Below are positions 54,364 through 64,000 of a DNA stretch of 64,000 bases, one piece after another (position 1 is the first letter of the stretch; every line of letters starts with the position of its first letter). The stretch is from Kluyvera intermedia (lineage in GTDB: Bacteria; Pseudomonadota; Gammaproteobacteria; Enterobacterales; Enterobacteriaceae): positions 4,402,001-4,466,000 of the forward strand of contig NZ_CP139986.1 in NCBI RefSeq assembly GCF_034424175.1, given 5' to 3'. Position numbers and translations under genes: made by a program. The notes beneath the pieces were generated by a model, which was not told where the DNA came from, made no database searches, and saw nothing but the letters and a program-made list of their open reading frames with translations.

Positions 54364-55338
54364 CTATCGTTTTTGACGGTGGCTACGGTAAGTGTCCAAT
54401 ACCACGGCAACCACAATGACTGCCCCCGTAATCACACGTTTTGTTGGTTCACTTGCGCCAATTTGCGCCAGCCCAGCCGCCAAAACTGAAATGATCAGCG
54501 CCCCCAGAAACGTACAGATAACCGAACCCCTGCCCCCCATCAAGCTGGTACCGCCAATGACGACCGCCGCAATGACTTGTAATTCCATTCCAACACCACC
54601 GTTGGGATCGGCCGCTTCCAGACGTGCCACCTGAAACAATGAAGCCAGCCCGGCCAATGCGCCCATGAGTGCAAAGACGATCACTTTATACGGCGCAGGA
54701 TTAATACCCGATAATCGTACCGCCTCTTCGTTCGTGCCAATTCCAATTAAATGACGACCAAAAATCGTGCGCGTCAGCACCAGATGTCCGGCAATAATCA
54801 CTAAGATGGCGATAACAAATGACGGTGAAATGCCGAAAACAATCGGGTCGGCCAGAAAATCAAAGCTCGAACCGATATAGGCAGTACGCGAATCCGTCAG
54901 CTGATACGCACTACCGCGGGCCATCTCCAGCATCCCCAAAGAGACAATAAACGTTGGAATACGCCAGATAACCGAGATAAGCCCGGTCAGTGAGCCCACA
55001 AATGTTGCCGCCACAATACCTGACAACGCCGCCAGCCATGGCGACCAGTGCAGATTGAGATAGGTGACGCTCACTACCGCCGCTGACAGCGCCAGAACCG
55101 AGCCCACCGACAGATCAATACCGGCAATAATCAATACAAACGTCATTCCTACCGACATCACCATCAGGTCAGGGATTTGATTGGCGATAGTGCTAAAGGT
55201 ATTCAGACTTAAAAAGTGATCGCTTAAGAATGAGAACAGGATAATCATCGCCAGCAACGCGCCAATTAATCCCAGATAACTGCTCAGAATGCGCCATGAA
55301 GCAGTGTGTCTTTTAACGGGTAGTGAAGTGTTACTCAT
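54364..55338 (-). CDS. Ribose-type ABC transporter permease
   Basis: 324-residue inner-membrane permease of the RbsC/AraH family with about eight to ten membrane segments. The family motif is visible in GIDLSVGSVLALSAAV and in VIGGTSLMGGRGSVICTFLGA. I chose the ATG at 55338 (MSNTSLPVKRHTASW), which overlaps the end of the ATPase gene by 8 bp; an upstream frame to 55413 reads within that gene and is rejected. Last gene of the three-gene importer operon. Confidence 0.92.
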   Translation of the reverse strand: MSNTSLPVKRHTASWRILSSYLGLIGALLAMIILFSFLSDHFLSLNTFSTIANQIPDLMVMSVGMTFVLIIAGIDLSVGSVLALSAAVVSVTYLNLHWSPWLAALSGIVAATFVGSLTGLISVIWRIPTFIVSLGMLEMARGSAYQLTDSRTAYIGSSFDFLADPIVFGISPSFVIAILVIIAGHLVLTRTIFGRHLIGIGTNEEAVRLSGINPAPYKVIVFALMGALAGLASLFQVARLEAADPNGGVGMELQVIAAVVIGGTSLMGGRGSVICTFLGALIISVLAAGLAQIGASEPTKRVITGAVIVVAVVLDTYRSHRQKR

Positions 55339-56860
55339 CGTGTAAGTTCCCTGTGGCGTGTTGATAGCCAGAAAAAGCCGCGGCCAGAATCGCGTCCTGC
55401 GTCCAGCTATCACGGGTAAAGGTCTTCACTAACTTGCCGGCAGACAGTACCGCGATACGGTCACAAATCAGCATCAGTTCTCTGAGATCGCTGGAGACAA
55501 CGATTAGCCCCTTGCCGCTCTGCGTCAATTCATTAAGCAGCAGATAAATGTCTCTCTTTGCACCAACATCAATACCGCGTGTCGGTTCATCAAAAAGGAT
55601 GATGTCGCAATTACGCTCCAGCCAGCGGCTAATCAGCACCTTTTGCTGGTTACCACCGGATAGGCTATCCACAGCGAACTCGGCCCCGGCGGTACGGATC
55701 CCGAGCCGGGAGATATACTTCTGCGCCAGTTGCTGCTCCTGATGACCGTTGAGCCATGACAGGCGGCTAACCTTTTCGCTATTACCCAGTGAGGTGTTCG
55801 CCGCAACCGAATGGGGCAGCAACAAGCCCTCTCCTTTACGATCTTCCGTCACCAATGCAATGCGGTGAGCAATCGCCTCCGATGGCGAGCGAATGGTGAC
55901 AGGTTTCAGCGGACAGCCCACCAGTAACTGCCCGCTGTCGATACGGTCTGCGCCAAAAATCGCCCGCATCAATTCGGTTCTTCCCGCCCCCACCAACCCA
56001 CTGATACCCAGAACTTCGCCGCGATGTAAGGTCAAGGAGATATCCTGTAGCGCTTCGCCGCGGGTAAAATGCTCGACCTTCAGTATTGGGTCACCCTGAC
56101 GTCGTGCACTGACGTCAAAAGTGCTGTCCAGATCGCGCCCCACCATCAGTGAAACCAGCTGATCGCTGCTATACCGTTTAATATCATCCGTGCAGACGAC
56201 GTTACCATCACGTAGCACCGTAATATCATCCGCGATTTGCGCAAGCTCATCGAGGCGATGAGAGATATAGACCAGTGAGACACCACGTCGCTTAAAGAGC
56301 TGAATTTGTTCAAACAGCAGTTCAACTTCACGGCTGGTAAGCATGGCGGTGGGTTCATCAAGGATTAGAATTCGGCTGTCGCCAATGAGGTTGCGGGCAA
56401 TTTCAATCATCTGCTGATGACCGATGCCAAGTTCTCCCACCAGCATATCCGGGTCAAGCGCCTGCAAACCGACCATCGACATCACAGGCAACGCCTGCTC
56501 CCGCAGCCGTTTACGGTTTATCCATCCGCCCCAGTTGGGTAATGTCTCAAGAAAGAGGTTCTCAGCAATCGTTAAGGTCGGTAGCAGATTCAGCTCCTGC
56601 ATCACCATACGGATACCGAGCTTCTCCGCCTCTTTGCGGCTGGCCGGGGCATAAGGCTGCCCGAGGTAGGTCATTGTTCCGGTCGTTGGGGTAATCAGGC
56701 CGCCGATAATTTTAGACAGCGTACTTTTGCCGGCGCCGTTCTCCCCCGTAAGCGCCAGCACTTTTCCTGCATATAAGGTCAGATTGATATGGCTCAGCAC
56801 CGGTTCATTGTAGGTTTTACCGATGCCGGACATTGACAGAATTTCTTGATAATCAGCCAT
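55331..56860 (-). CDS. Ribose-type ABC transporter ATPase (two ABC domains)
   Basis: 509-residue RbsA/MglA-type ATPase with two fused nucleotide-binding domains. The first has Walker A GENGAGKST, signature GELGIGHQQMIEIARNL and Walker B ILILDEPTAML. The second has the degenerate Walker A GLVGAGRTE typical of the family, signature LSGGNQQKVLISRWL and Walker B IILFDEPTRGID. It lies between the permease and the binding-protein gene. Substrate specificity cannot be read from it. Confidence 0.93.
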   Translation of the reverse strand: MADYQEILSMSGIGKTYNEPVLSHINLTLYAGKVLALTGENGAGKSTLSKIIGGLITPTTGTMTYLGQPYAPASRKEAEKLGIRMVMQELNLLPTLTIAENLFLETLPNWGGWINRKRLREQALPVMSMVGLQALDPDMLVGELGIGHQQMIEIARNLIGDSRILILDEPTAMLTSREVELLFEQIQLFKRRGVSLVYISHRLDELAQIADDITVLRDGNVVCTDDIKRYSSDQLVSLMVGRDLDSTFDVSARRQGDPILKVEHFTRGEALQDISLTLHRGEVLGISGLVGAGRTELMRAIFGADRIDSGQLLVGCPLKPVTIRSPSEAIAHRIALVTEDRKGEGLLLPHSVAANTSLGNSEKVSRLSWLNGHQEQQLAQKYISRLGIRTAGAEFAVDSLSGGNQQKVLISRWLERNCDIILFDEPTRGIDVGAKRDIYLLLNELTQSGKGLIVVSSDLRELMLICDRIAVLSAGKLVKTFTRDSWTQDAILAAAFSGYQHATGNLHDE

Positions 56861-56936
56861 TTTGCCCGTACCTGCTCTGTCGAATCCCTTTAAAATCCGG
56901 GGGATAACCCGCGTCCCCCGAAGAGTCAGATGCGCC

Positions 56937-57899
56937 TTACTGCTTCACAATCAGTTTCACCGGCGTCTCAACGCTACCGGAAAGTTCGCTCTGTTTTTTT
57001 CCCGCCTTTAACGCATCCAGCGCGGTATTAATGCCGAATACCGCCTGCTGAGAAGCAAACTGATCCGCCGTCGCCAGCACACGCCCGTCCTGCAACATAG
57101 GTTTAATCGCTTCGATATTGTCATAACCGACAACCTGCACCTGACCGCGTTTCCCCGCAGCGCGAATCGCCGAAACGGCCCCGAGGGCCATATTGTCGTT
57201 ATCCGCCAGCAGCGCTTTAATATTCGGGTATTCACTCAACATGGCAGCAGCAATCGTGTTGGCGTTATTCATTTCCCATTGACCAGACTGAACGGAAACG
57301 ACCTTCATTCCTCCGGCTGACATCGCATCCTGGAACCCCAGCGTACGCTGTTGGGAGTTAGTGGAAGTGGGAATACCTTCGATAATACCGACCTCATCAC
57401 CCGCTTTCAGGTGCTTAGCCAGGTAATCGCCAATATCTTTTGCGCCTTTACGGTTATTCGGCCCAACAAACGGCACGTTCAACCCTTTGTCTTTTAACAC
57501 CGCTGCATCGAACTGATTGTCGATGTTAATCACCAGGATCCCGGCATCAACCGCCTTTTTCACCACCGGTACCAACGCTTTTGAATCGGACGGTGCAATG
57601 ATGATGGCATCGGCTTTGGCGACAATCATCTGCTCAACAATCTGGATCTGGCTAGAGGTGTCGGTTTCATTTTTAATGCCGTTTGAAACCAGATCGAACT
57701 TATCCGCATTTTGCTTTTGGTAATCTTTTGCGCCATTTTCCATGGTCAGGAAAAACTCATTGGCCAGTGATTTCATCACCAATGCAATTTTAGGTTTATG
57801 CGGTGCCGCATCAGCAGAATAGGCAGGGCTGATGATTGCAGCAGAGAGTGTCATGGCTGAAGCCGCACCAAGGAAATAAGAAAAAACTTTTTTATTCAT
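56937..57899 (-). CDS. Ribose-type sugar-binding periplasmic protein
   Basis: 320-residue binding protein of the RbsB family (Peripla_BP_4 fold). It begins with a signal peptide (NKKVFSYFLGAASAMTLSAA, cut near AYSADA). The mature part has KIALVMKSLANEFFLTMENG, DAIIIAPSDSKALVPVVKKA and LLADNDNMALGAVSAI. I prefer the ATG at 57899, which has GGATAA upstream; an ATG at 57911 is in frame. First gene of the importer operon, whose promoter must lie in 57900-58044. No sugar kinase, isomerase or regulator is adjacent. The ligand could be a pentose, hexose, polyol or autoinducer. Confidence 0.92.
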   Translation of the reverse strand: MNKKVFSYFLGAASAMTLSAAIISPAYSADAAPHKPKIALVMKSLANEFFLTMENGAKDYQKQNADKFDLVSNGIKNETDTSSQIQIVEQMIVAKADAIIIAPSDSKALVPVVKKAVDAGILVINIDNQFDAAVLKDKGLNVPFVGPNNRKGAKDIGDYLAKHLKAGDEVGIIEGIPTSTNSQQRTLGFQDAMSAGGMKVVSVQSGQWEMNNANTIAAAMLSEYPNIKALLADNDNMALGAVSAIRAAGKRGQVQVVGYDNIEAIKPMLQDGRVLATADQFASQQAVFGINTALDALKAGKKQSELSGSVETPVKLIVKQ

Positions 57900-58044
57900 G
57901 ATGTTATCCATTTTCAGAGGTAGGGTAAGACGCTATACCCGATGCAGTATAGTCAAGCAAAATGGAGGTCAGAGTGAGGCACTGCACAATATCCCGGCAT
58001 GGTGGCTGGGCGCGCAGAAATAAGAGAGGAAGGGAAAAAACAAT

Positions 58045-58073
58045 AAAAAAGGCCAGTCATAAAGACTGGCCTT
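58045..58073 (-). terminator. Terminator of rpoBC
   Basis: Perfect stem GGCCAGTC / GACTGGCC (58051-58058 and 58064-58071) with an ATAAA loop, followed on the minus strand by six T residues. 27 bp after the rpoC stop. Confidence 0.95.
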
Positions 58074-58099
58074 TTAACTTATCGTACTAACGTAGACGA

Positions 58100-61000
58100 T
58101 TAGTCTTTGTCAGAACCACCCAGACCTGCGTTCAGCAGTTCTGCCAGGCTTGCAGATGCATCTTCCGCAGTTACCTGCGGTGCTGCTGGCTGTTCGCCTG
58201 CAGCGCGACGGCGCATACGATCCTGGTGATACGCATAACCGGTACCCGCTGGAATCAGACGACCCACGATAACGTTCTCTTTCAGGCCACGCAGTTCGTC
58301 ACGTTTACCCGCAACGGCTGCTTCGGTCAGGACACGTGTGGTCTCCTGGAACGATGCGGCAGAGATGAACGACTCGGTTGCCAGAGACGCTTTGGTGATA
58401 CCCAGCAGGTCGCGTGCATAAGTTGCAGCCACTTTGCCATTCGCTTCCAGATCGCGGTTAGCAATCTTAACGCGAGAGTATTCAACCTGTTCGCCTTCCA
58501 GGAAGTCGGAGCTACCAGCAGTATCGATGGTTGCTTTACGCAGCATCTGACGAACGATAACTTCAATGTGTTTATCGTTAATCTTAACGCCTTGCAGACG
58601 GTAAACGTCCTGTACTTCGTTGGTGATGTAACGCGTTACCGCGTGTACGCCACGAAGACGCAGGATGTCGTGCGGTGCTTCTGGACCATCGGAAACCACG
58701 TCACCACGTTCTACACGTTCGCCTTCGAACACGTTGAGCTGACGCCATTTTGGAATCATCTCTTCGTATGGATCGCTACCGTCTAACGGAGTGATAACCA
58801 GGCGACGTTTGCCTTTGGTTTCTTTACCGAAGGAAATGATACCGGTAATTTCCGCAAGGATAGCTGGCTCTTTCGGACGACGTGCTTCGAACAGATCCGC
58901 AACGCGTGGCAGACCACCGGTGATATCCTTGGTACCGCTGGATTCCTGAGGAATACGCGCAAGAGCATCACCCGCACTGATCTGGATGCCATCTTCCAAC
59001 TGAACAATCGCTTTACCCGGCAGGAAGTACTGCGCAGGCATATCGGTGCCAGGGATCAGAACATCGTTACCGTTAGCATCAACGATTTTCAGGGCTGGAC
59101 GCAGGTCTTTACCACCCGCCGTACGCTCTGCAGAATCCAGAACAACCAGCGATGACAGACCGGTCAGCTCGTCGGTCTGACGAGTAATGGTCTGGCCGTC
59201 GATCATGTCAGTGAAGCGCAAGAAGCCGCTGACTTCAGTGATAACTGGCATGGTGTGCGGATCCCAGTTTGCTACGGTCTCGCCGCCAGCAACCTGCTCA
59301 CCATCACCTTTGCCCATCACGGAACCGTAAGGCACTTTGTAGCTTTCTTTGGTACGACCGAATTCGTCGATCAATTTCAGCTCGGTGTTACGAGAAGTGA
59401 TCACCAGTTTACCGCTGGAGTTCACAACCGACTTCGCGTTGCTGAGCTTGATGCTACCTTTGTTTTTCACCTGGATGCTAGATTCAGCAGCCGCACGAGA
59501 TGCCGCACCACCGATGTGGAACGTACGCATCGTCAGCTGTGTACCCGGTTCACCGATGGACTGTGCCGCGATAACGCCGATAGCCTCACCTTTGTTGATG
59601 ATGTGACCACGCGCCAGGTCACGACCGTAGCAGTGCGCACATACACCAAAGTCGGTGTCACAGGATACAACGGAACGCACTTTGACGGAGTCAACGGAGT
59701 TCTCTTCCAGCAGGTCACACCACTGTTCGTGCAGCAGCGTGTTGCGTGGAACCAGAATATCCGCCGTACCCGGCTTCAGAACGTCTTCAGCAGTCACACG
59801 ACCCAATACGCGATCGCGCAGTGGCTCTTTAACATCACCACCCTCGATAACCGGGGTCATGGTGATGCCTTCCAGCGTGCCACAGTCATCTTCAGTAACA
59901 ACCAGATCCTGAGCAACGTCAACCAGACGACGTGTCAGATAACCGGAGTTAGCTGTTTTCAGTGCGGTATCCGCCAGACCTTTACGAGCACCGTGAGTAG
60001 AGATGAAGTACTGGAGTACGTTCAGACCTTCACGGAAGTTCGCGGTGATTGGCGTTTCGATGATGGAACCATCTGGCTTAGCCATCAGACCACGCATACC
60101 GGCCAGCTGACGAATCTGTGCTGCAGAACCACGCGCACCGGAGTCGGCCATCATGTAGATGCTGTTGAAGGAAACCTGCTGCTCTTCGACGCCGTCACGG
60201 TTAATAACGGTTTCGGTTTGCAGGTTGTCCATCATCGCTTTGGATACACGATCGTTCGCCGCAGCCCAGATATCGATAACTTTGTTATAACGTTCGCCAG
60301 CGGTAACCAGACCAGATTGGAACTGCTCCTGGATCTCAGCAACTTCAGCTTCCGCTTCGCTGATGATTTCGTATTTCTTCTCTGGGATAACCATGTCGTC
60401 GATACCAACAGATGCGCCTGAGCGCGCTGCATAGGCAAAGCCGGTGTACATGGTCTGGTCAGCGAAGATTACGGTCGGCTTCAGGCCCAGAATGCGGTAA
60501 CAGGTGTTCAGCATTTTGGAGATAGCTTTCTTGCCCAGCGCCTGGTTGACGATGGAGAAAGGCAGACCTTTCGGTACGATCATCCACAAAATAGCACGGC
60601 CAACGGTCGTGTCTTTAATGCTGGTGGTCGCGACGAATTCGCCGTTTTCATCTTTTTCGTATTCGGTGATACGCACTTTAACGCGCGCATGCAGAGAGGC
60701 CAGACCTGCGCGATAGATACGCTCAGCTTCTTTAGGGCCAGTCAGCACCATGCCTTCGCCTTTGGCGTTAACACAGTCACGGGTCATGTAGTACAGACCC
60801 AATACAACGTCCTGAGAAGGAACGATGATTGGCTCGCCGTTCGCAGGTGACAGGATGTTGTTGGTAGACATCATCAGCGCACGCGCTTCCAACTGGGCTT
60901 CCAGCGTCAGCGGTACGTGAACTGCCATCTGGTCACCATCGAAGTCGGCGTTATAAGCCGCACAGACCAGCGGGTGCAGCTGGATGGCTTTACCTTCGAT

Positions 61001-62323
61001 CAGTACTGGCTCAAACGCCTGGATGCCCAGACGGTGCAGTGTTGGAGCACGGTTCAGCATCACTGGGTGTTCGCGGATAACTTCATCCAGGATATCCCAA
61101 ACGACAGCTTCTTCACGCTCAACCATTTTCTTAGCGGCTTTGATGGTGGTGGCCAGGCCACGCAGCTCCAGCTTGCCGTAGATGAATGGTTTGAACAGTT
61201 CCAGTGCCATTTTCTTCGGCAGACCGCACTGATGCAGACGCAGGTATGGACCTACGGTGATTACAGAACGACCGGAGTAGTCAACACGCTTACCGAGCAA
61301 GTTCTGACGGAAACGACCCTGCTTACCTTTGATCATATCGGCCAAAGATTTCAGAGGACGCTTGTTAGAACCGGTGATCGCACGACCGCGACGGCCGTTA
61401 TCCAGCAGGGCATCGACCGCTTCCTGCAGCATACGTTTTTCGTTACGTACGATGATGTCAGGCGCAGCCAGATCCAGCAGGCGTTTCAGACGGTTGTTAC
61501 GGTTGATAACGCGACGATACAGATCGTTCAGATCTGATGTTGCGAAACGACCACCATCCAGCGGAACCAGCGGACGCAGATCTGGCGGCAGAACCGGCAG
61601 AACGGTCAGGATCATCCACTCTGGCTTGTTGCCAGACTGTACGAACGCTTCCAGCAGTTTGATACGCTTGGTCAGCTTTTTACGCTTGGTTTCGGAGTTG
61701 GTTTCGTTCAGCTCTTCGCGCAGAGTTTCACACTCTTGCTCCAGATCCATGCTTTTCAGCAGGGCCTGGATAGCTTCCGCACCCATCTTCGCATCGAATT
61801 CGTCACCGAACTCTTCCAGCGCGTCCAGATACTGCTCTTCAGTCAGAATCTGTTGACGTTCCAGGTTGGTCATACCGCCTTCGATAACAACATATGATTC
61901 GAAGTACAGTACGCGTTCGATATCACGCAGTGGCATATCGAGCAGCAGACCGATACGGGACGGCAGCGATTTCAGGAACCAGATGTGCGCAGTTGGACAT
62001 GCCAGCTCGATGTGGCCCATGCGTTCACGACGCACTTTAGTCTGGGTCACTTCAACGCCGCACTTCTCACAGATCACACCACGGTGTTTCAGGCGCTTGT
62101 ACTTACCGCACAGGCACTCGTAATCTTTTACTGGCCCAAAGATACGGGCGCAGAAAAGGCCGTCACGCTCAGGCTTGAACGTACGGTAGTTAATGGTTTC
62201 CGGCTTTTTAACTTCACCGAAAGACCATGAACGGATCATGTCTGGCGATGCCAGAGCAATTTTGATCGCATCAAACTCTTCGGTTTTAGTCTGCGCTTTC
62301 AGAAACTTTAATAAATCTTTCAC
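58100..62323 (-). CDS. rpoC: RNA polymerase beta-prime subunit
   Basis: 1407-residue beta-prime subunit, the same length as E. coli RpoC. The N-terminal zinc-binding cysteines are in CLCGKYKRLKHRGVICEKCG. The catalytic Mg-binding motif is NADFDGDQMAVH. The second zinc site is in VVSCDTDFGVCAHCYG, and the trigger-loop/bridge regions include GARGSAAQIRQLAGMRGLMA. The C-terminus reaches LLNAGLGGSDKD. The start at 62323 is preceded by GGGAGC. It follows rpoB by 76 bp and is ended by a strong terminator. Confidence 0.99.
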   Translation of the reverse strand: MKDLLKFLKAQTKTEEFDAIKIALASPDMIRSWSFGEVKKPETINYRTFKPERDGLFCARIFGPVKDYECLCGKYKRLKHRGVICEKCGVEVTQTKVRRERMGHIELACPTAHIWFLKSLPSRIGLLLDMPLRDIERVLYFESYVVIEGGMTNLERQQILTEEQYLDALEEFGDEFDAKMGAEAIQALLKSMDLEQECETLREELNETNSETKRKKLTKRIKLLEAFVQSGNKPEWMILTVLPVLPPDLRPLVPLDGGRFATSDLNDLYRRVINRNNRLKRLLDLAAPDIIVRNEKRMLQEAVDALLDNGRRGRAITGSNKRPLKSLADMIKGKQGRFRQNLLGKRVDYSGRSVITVGPYLRLHQCGLPKKMALELFKPFIYGKLELRGLATTIKAAKKMVEREEAVVWDILDEVIREHPVMLNRAPTLHRLGIQAFEPVLIEGKAIQLHPLVCAAYNADFDGDQMAVHVPLTLEAQLEARALMMSTNNILSPANGEPIIVPSQDVVLGLYYMTRDCVNAKGEGMVLTGPKEAERIYRAGLASLHARVKVRITEYEKDENGEFVATTSIKDTTVGRAILWMIVPKGLPFSIVNQALGKKAISKMLNTCYRILGLKPTVIFADQTMYTGFAYAARSGASVGIDDMVIPEKKYEIISEAEAEVAEIQEQFQSGLVTAGERYNKVIDIWAAANDRVSKAMMDNLQTETVINRDGVEEQQVSFNSIYMMADSGARGSAAQIRQLAGMRGLMAKPDGSIIETPITANFREGLNVLQYFISTHGARKGLADTALKTANSGYLTRRLVDVAQDLVVTEDDCGTLEGITMTPVIEGGDVKEPLRDRVLGRVTAEDVLKPGTADILVPRNTLLHEQWCDLLEENSVDSVKVRSVVSCDTDFGVCAHCYGRDLARGHIINKGEAIGVIAAQSIGEPGTQLTMRTFHIGGAASRAAAESSIQVKNKGSIKLSNAKSVVNSSGKLVITSRNTELKLIDEFGRTKESYKVPYGSVMGKGDGEQVAGGETVANWDPHTMPVITEVSGFLRFTDMIDGQTITRQTDELTGLSSLVVLDSAERTAGGKDLRPALKIVDANGNDVLIPGTDMPAQYFLPGKAIVQLEDGIQISAGDALARIPQESSGTKDITGGLPRVADLFEARRPKEPAILAEITGIISFGKETKGKRRLVITPLDGSDPYEEMIPKWRQLNVFEGERVERGDVVSDGPEAPHDILRLRGVHAVTRYITNEVQDVYRLQGVKINDKHIEVIVRQMLRKATIDTAGSSDFLEGEQVEYSRVKIANRDLEANGKVAATYARDLLGITKASLATESFISAASFQETTRVLTEAAVAGKRDELRGLKENVIVGRLIPAGTGYAYHQDRMRRRAAGEQPAAPQVTAEDASASLAELLNAGLGGSDKD

Positions 62324-62399
62324 GGATTTGCTCCCGTCGGAGTTAGCACAATCTGGCGCCGGGTCTTACCCCGGCACCAGTGACCTGTTTGAGCGAGAG

Positions 62400-64000
62400 T
62401 TACTCGTCTTCCAGCTCGATGTTGATACCCAGCGAACGGATCTCTTTCAACAGTACGTTGAAGGATTCCGGCATGCCCGGTTCCATCTGATGGTTACCGT
62501 CTACGATGTTTTTATACATCTTAGTACGGCCATTCACGTCATCAGACTTAACGGTGAGCATTTCCTGCAGGGTGTATGCCGCGCCATATGCTTCCAGCGC
62601 CCACACTTCCATCTCCCCGAAGCGCTGACCACCGAACTGAGCCTTACCACCCAGCGGCTGCTGAGTAACCAGGCTGTAAGAACCGGTAGAACGCGCATGC
62701 ATCTTGTCATCAACCAAGTGGTTCAGTTTCAGCATGTACATGTAGCCGACGGTAACCTGGCGCTCGAACTGCTCACCGGTACGACCATCGAACAGAGTGA
62801 TCTGACCGGAAGTCGGCAGGCCACCCAGCTGTAACAGTTCCTTGATTTCAGACTCTTTCGCACCGTCGAATACTGGCGTTGCGATCGGCATACCTTTTTT
62901 CAGGTTTTCAGCCAGACGCAGAACTTCATCATCGGTGAAGGTGTTCAGGTCAACTTTCTGGCGAACGTCGGTACCCAGATCGTACGCACGCTGGATGAAT
63001 TCGCGCAGCTTGGCGACTTCTTCTTGCTGCTTAAGCATGGCGTTGATTTTCTCGCCGATACCTTTCGCAGCCATACCCAGGTGAGTTTCAAGGATCTGAC
63101 CGATGTTCATACGCGATGGTACGCCCAGCGGGTTCAGTACGATATCTACCGGCGTACCGTTAGCATCGTGTGGCATATCTTCGATCGGGTTGATCTTAGA
63201 GATAACACCCTTGTTACCGTGACGACCTGCCATTTTGTCACCAGGCTGGATACGGCGTTTAACGGCCAGGTATACCTTAACAATCTTCAGCACGCCCGGT
63301 GCCAGATCGTCGCCTTGGGTGATTTTGCGGCGTTTCGCTTCGAGTTTTTTCTCAAACTCGTGCTTCAGTTCGTCGTACTGTTCAGCCAGCTGTTCCAGCT
63401 GATTCTGTTTCTCTTCGTCGTTCAGACCGAGTTCCAGCCAGCGATCGCGAGGCAGTTTGTCGAGCTTCTCAGCTTCAACACCACCGGCAACCAGCACCGC
63501 GTAGATACGGCTAAACAGGCCAGCTTCGAGGATCTGCAGTTCTTCAGACAGGTCTTTTTTGGCCTGCTTCAGCTGCATTTCTTCGATTTCCAGCGCACGT
63601 TTGTCTTTTTCTACGCCATCGCGAGTAAAGACCTGAACGTCGATAACAGTACCGGAAACACTGTTTGGTACGCGCAGAGAAGAGTCTTTAACGTCAGACG
63701 CTTTCTCGCCGAAGATGGCACGCAGTAGCTTCTCTTCTGGGGTCAGCTGGGTTTCACCTTTCGGCGTTACCTTACCTACCAGAATGTCGCCACCGGTGAC
63801 TTCTGCACCAATGTAAACAATACCGGACTCATCCAGTTTGGAGAGCGCAGCTTCACCCACGTTCGGGATGTCAGCGGTGATCTCTTCTGGCCCCAGCTTG
63901 GTGTCACGGGACACACATGCCAGTTCCTGAATGTGGATGGTGGTGAAACGGTCTTCCTGAACAACACGCTCGGATACGAGGATGGAGTCTTCGAAGTTGT
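62400..64000 (-). CDS. rpoB: RNA polymerase beta subunit (3' part, cut by the window)
   Basis: C-terminal 533 or so residues of RpoB (about 810-1342 by E. coli numbering). The frame stays open to 64000, reading DSILVSERVVQEDRFTTIHI upstream of CVSRDTKLGPEEITADIP; a GTG at 63914 is only an internal valine. Conserved blocks are GDKMAGRHGNKGVISKI, PLGVPSRMNIGQILETHLG and KAQFGGQRFGEMEVWALEAY. The C-terminus ends NIELEDE. The rifampicin-binding region lies outside the window. Confidence 0.99.
   Translation of the reverse strand, partial: NFEDSILVSERVVQEDRFTTIHIQELACVSRDTKLGPEEITADIPNVGEAALSKLDESGIVYIGAEVTGGDILVGKVTPKGETQLTPEEKLLRAIFGEKASDVKDSSLRVPNSVSGTVIDVQVFTRDGVEKDKRALEIEEMQLKQAKKDLSEELQILEAGLFSRIYAVLVAGGVEAEKLDKLPRDRWLELGLNDEEKQNQLEQLAEQYDELKHEFEKKLEAKRRKITQGDDLAPGVLKIVKVYLAVKRRIQPGDKMAGRHGNKGVISKINPIEDMPHDANGTPVDIVLNPLGVPSRMNIGQILETHLGMAAKGIGEKINAMLKQQEEVAKLREFIQRAYDLGTDVRQKVDLNTFTDDEVLRLAENLKKGMPIATPVFDGAKESEIKELLQLGGLPTSGQITLFDGRTGEQFERQVTVGYMYMLKLNHLVDDKMHARSTGSYSLVTQQPLGGKAQFGGQRFGEMEVWALEAYGAAYTLQEMLTVKSDDVNGRTKMYKNIVDGNHQMEPGMPESFNVLLKEIRSLGINIELEDE

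Noticed and set aside
59255..60421. A 388-codon open frame antisense to rpoC.
   Set aside because: It is a shadow of rpoC codon usage; it has no recognisable domain, and the sense protein is unambiguous. The same holds for long antisense frames over metH (21582-22772), pgi (8290-9483) and hemE (43505-44578).

Overview
This 64 kb window is chromosomal DNA from a member of the Enterobacteriaceae close to Escherichia, Salmonella and Citrobacter. Gene content and order follow the E. coli 90-minute region (rpoBC, thiCEFSGH, rsd, nudC, hemE, nfi, yjaG, hupA, yjaH, purDH, an rRNA operon, metA, aceBAK, iclR, metH, yjbB, pepE, rluF, yjbD, lysC, pgi, yjbEFGH). Nearly every core protein has its E. coli length. 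The genus is not resolved. panS next to yjbD recalls Salmonella, and several blocks are absent from E. coli K-12.

Layout. 1-4006: a divergent, mostly unseen gene, then an operon of a CyuA-family cysteine desulfidase, azlC (split by IS1), azlD and a RidA-family deaminase. 4128-7903: the exopolysaccharide operon yjbEFGH (minus). 8239-11794: pgi and lysC, divergent, with a lysine riboswitch before lysC. 11928-17865: an ERIC element, panS, yjbD, rluF, a SorC-type regulator with a shikimate-dehydrogenase-like gene, a chromosomal ccdAB pair, and pepE. 17996-30627: yjbB, metH, iclR, aceBAK and metA with MetJ and IclR operator signatures. 30922-36492: an rRNA operon (minus) with Ile and Ala tRNAs in the spacer. 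36674-39691: purHD. 39789-45376: yjaH, hupA broken by an IS3-family element, yjaG, nfi, hemE, nudC. 45474-51569: rsd, a TPP riboswitch and thiCEFSGH. 51570-58044: an accessory block between thiH and rpoC with a diguanylate cyclase, an orphan PTS EIIB-EIIA pair and a ribose-type ABC importer. 58100-64000: rpoC and the 3' part of rpoB.

The genes cover central metabolism (pgi, glyoxylate shunt), amino acid synthesis (lysC, metA, metH), purines, thiamine, haem and the transcription/translation machinery. Regulation readable from sequence includes lysine and TPP riboswitches, a PurR box, tandem MetJ boxes, matching IclR operators at iclR and aceB, twin palindromes before the SorC gene, and a LacI-type operator plus a CRP site before the PTS genes.

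The clearest unusual observations are two clean IS insertions that inactivate azlC (IS1, 9-bp duplication) and hupA (IS3 family, 3-bp duplication); the desulfidase-RidA operon; a CcdB homologue lacking the usual Trp-Gly-Ile tail; an rRNA operon at the rrnE position with an Ile/Ala spacer; an AceK C-terminus that runs into a REP element; and the thiH-rpoC island. I did not find a CRISPR array, prophage or large defence system.
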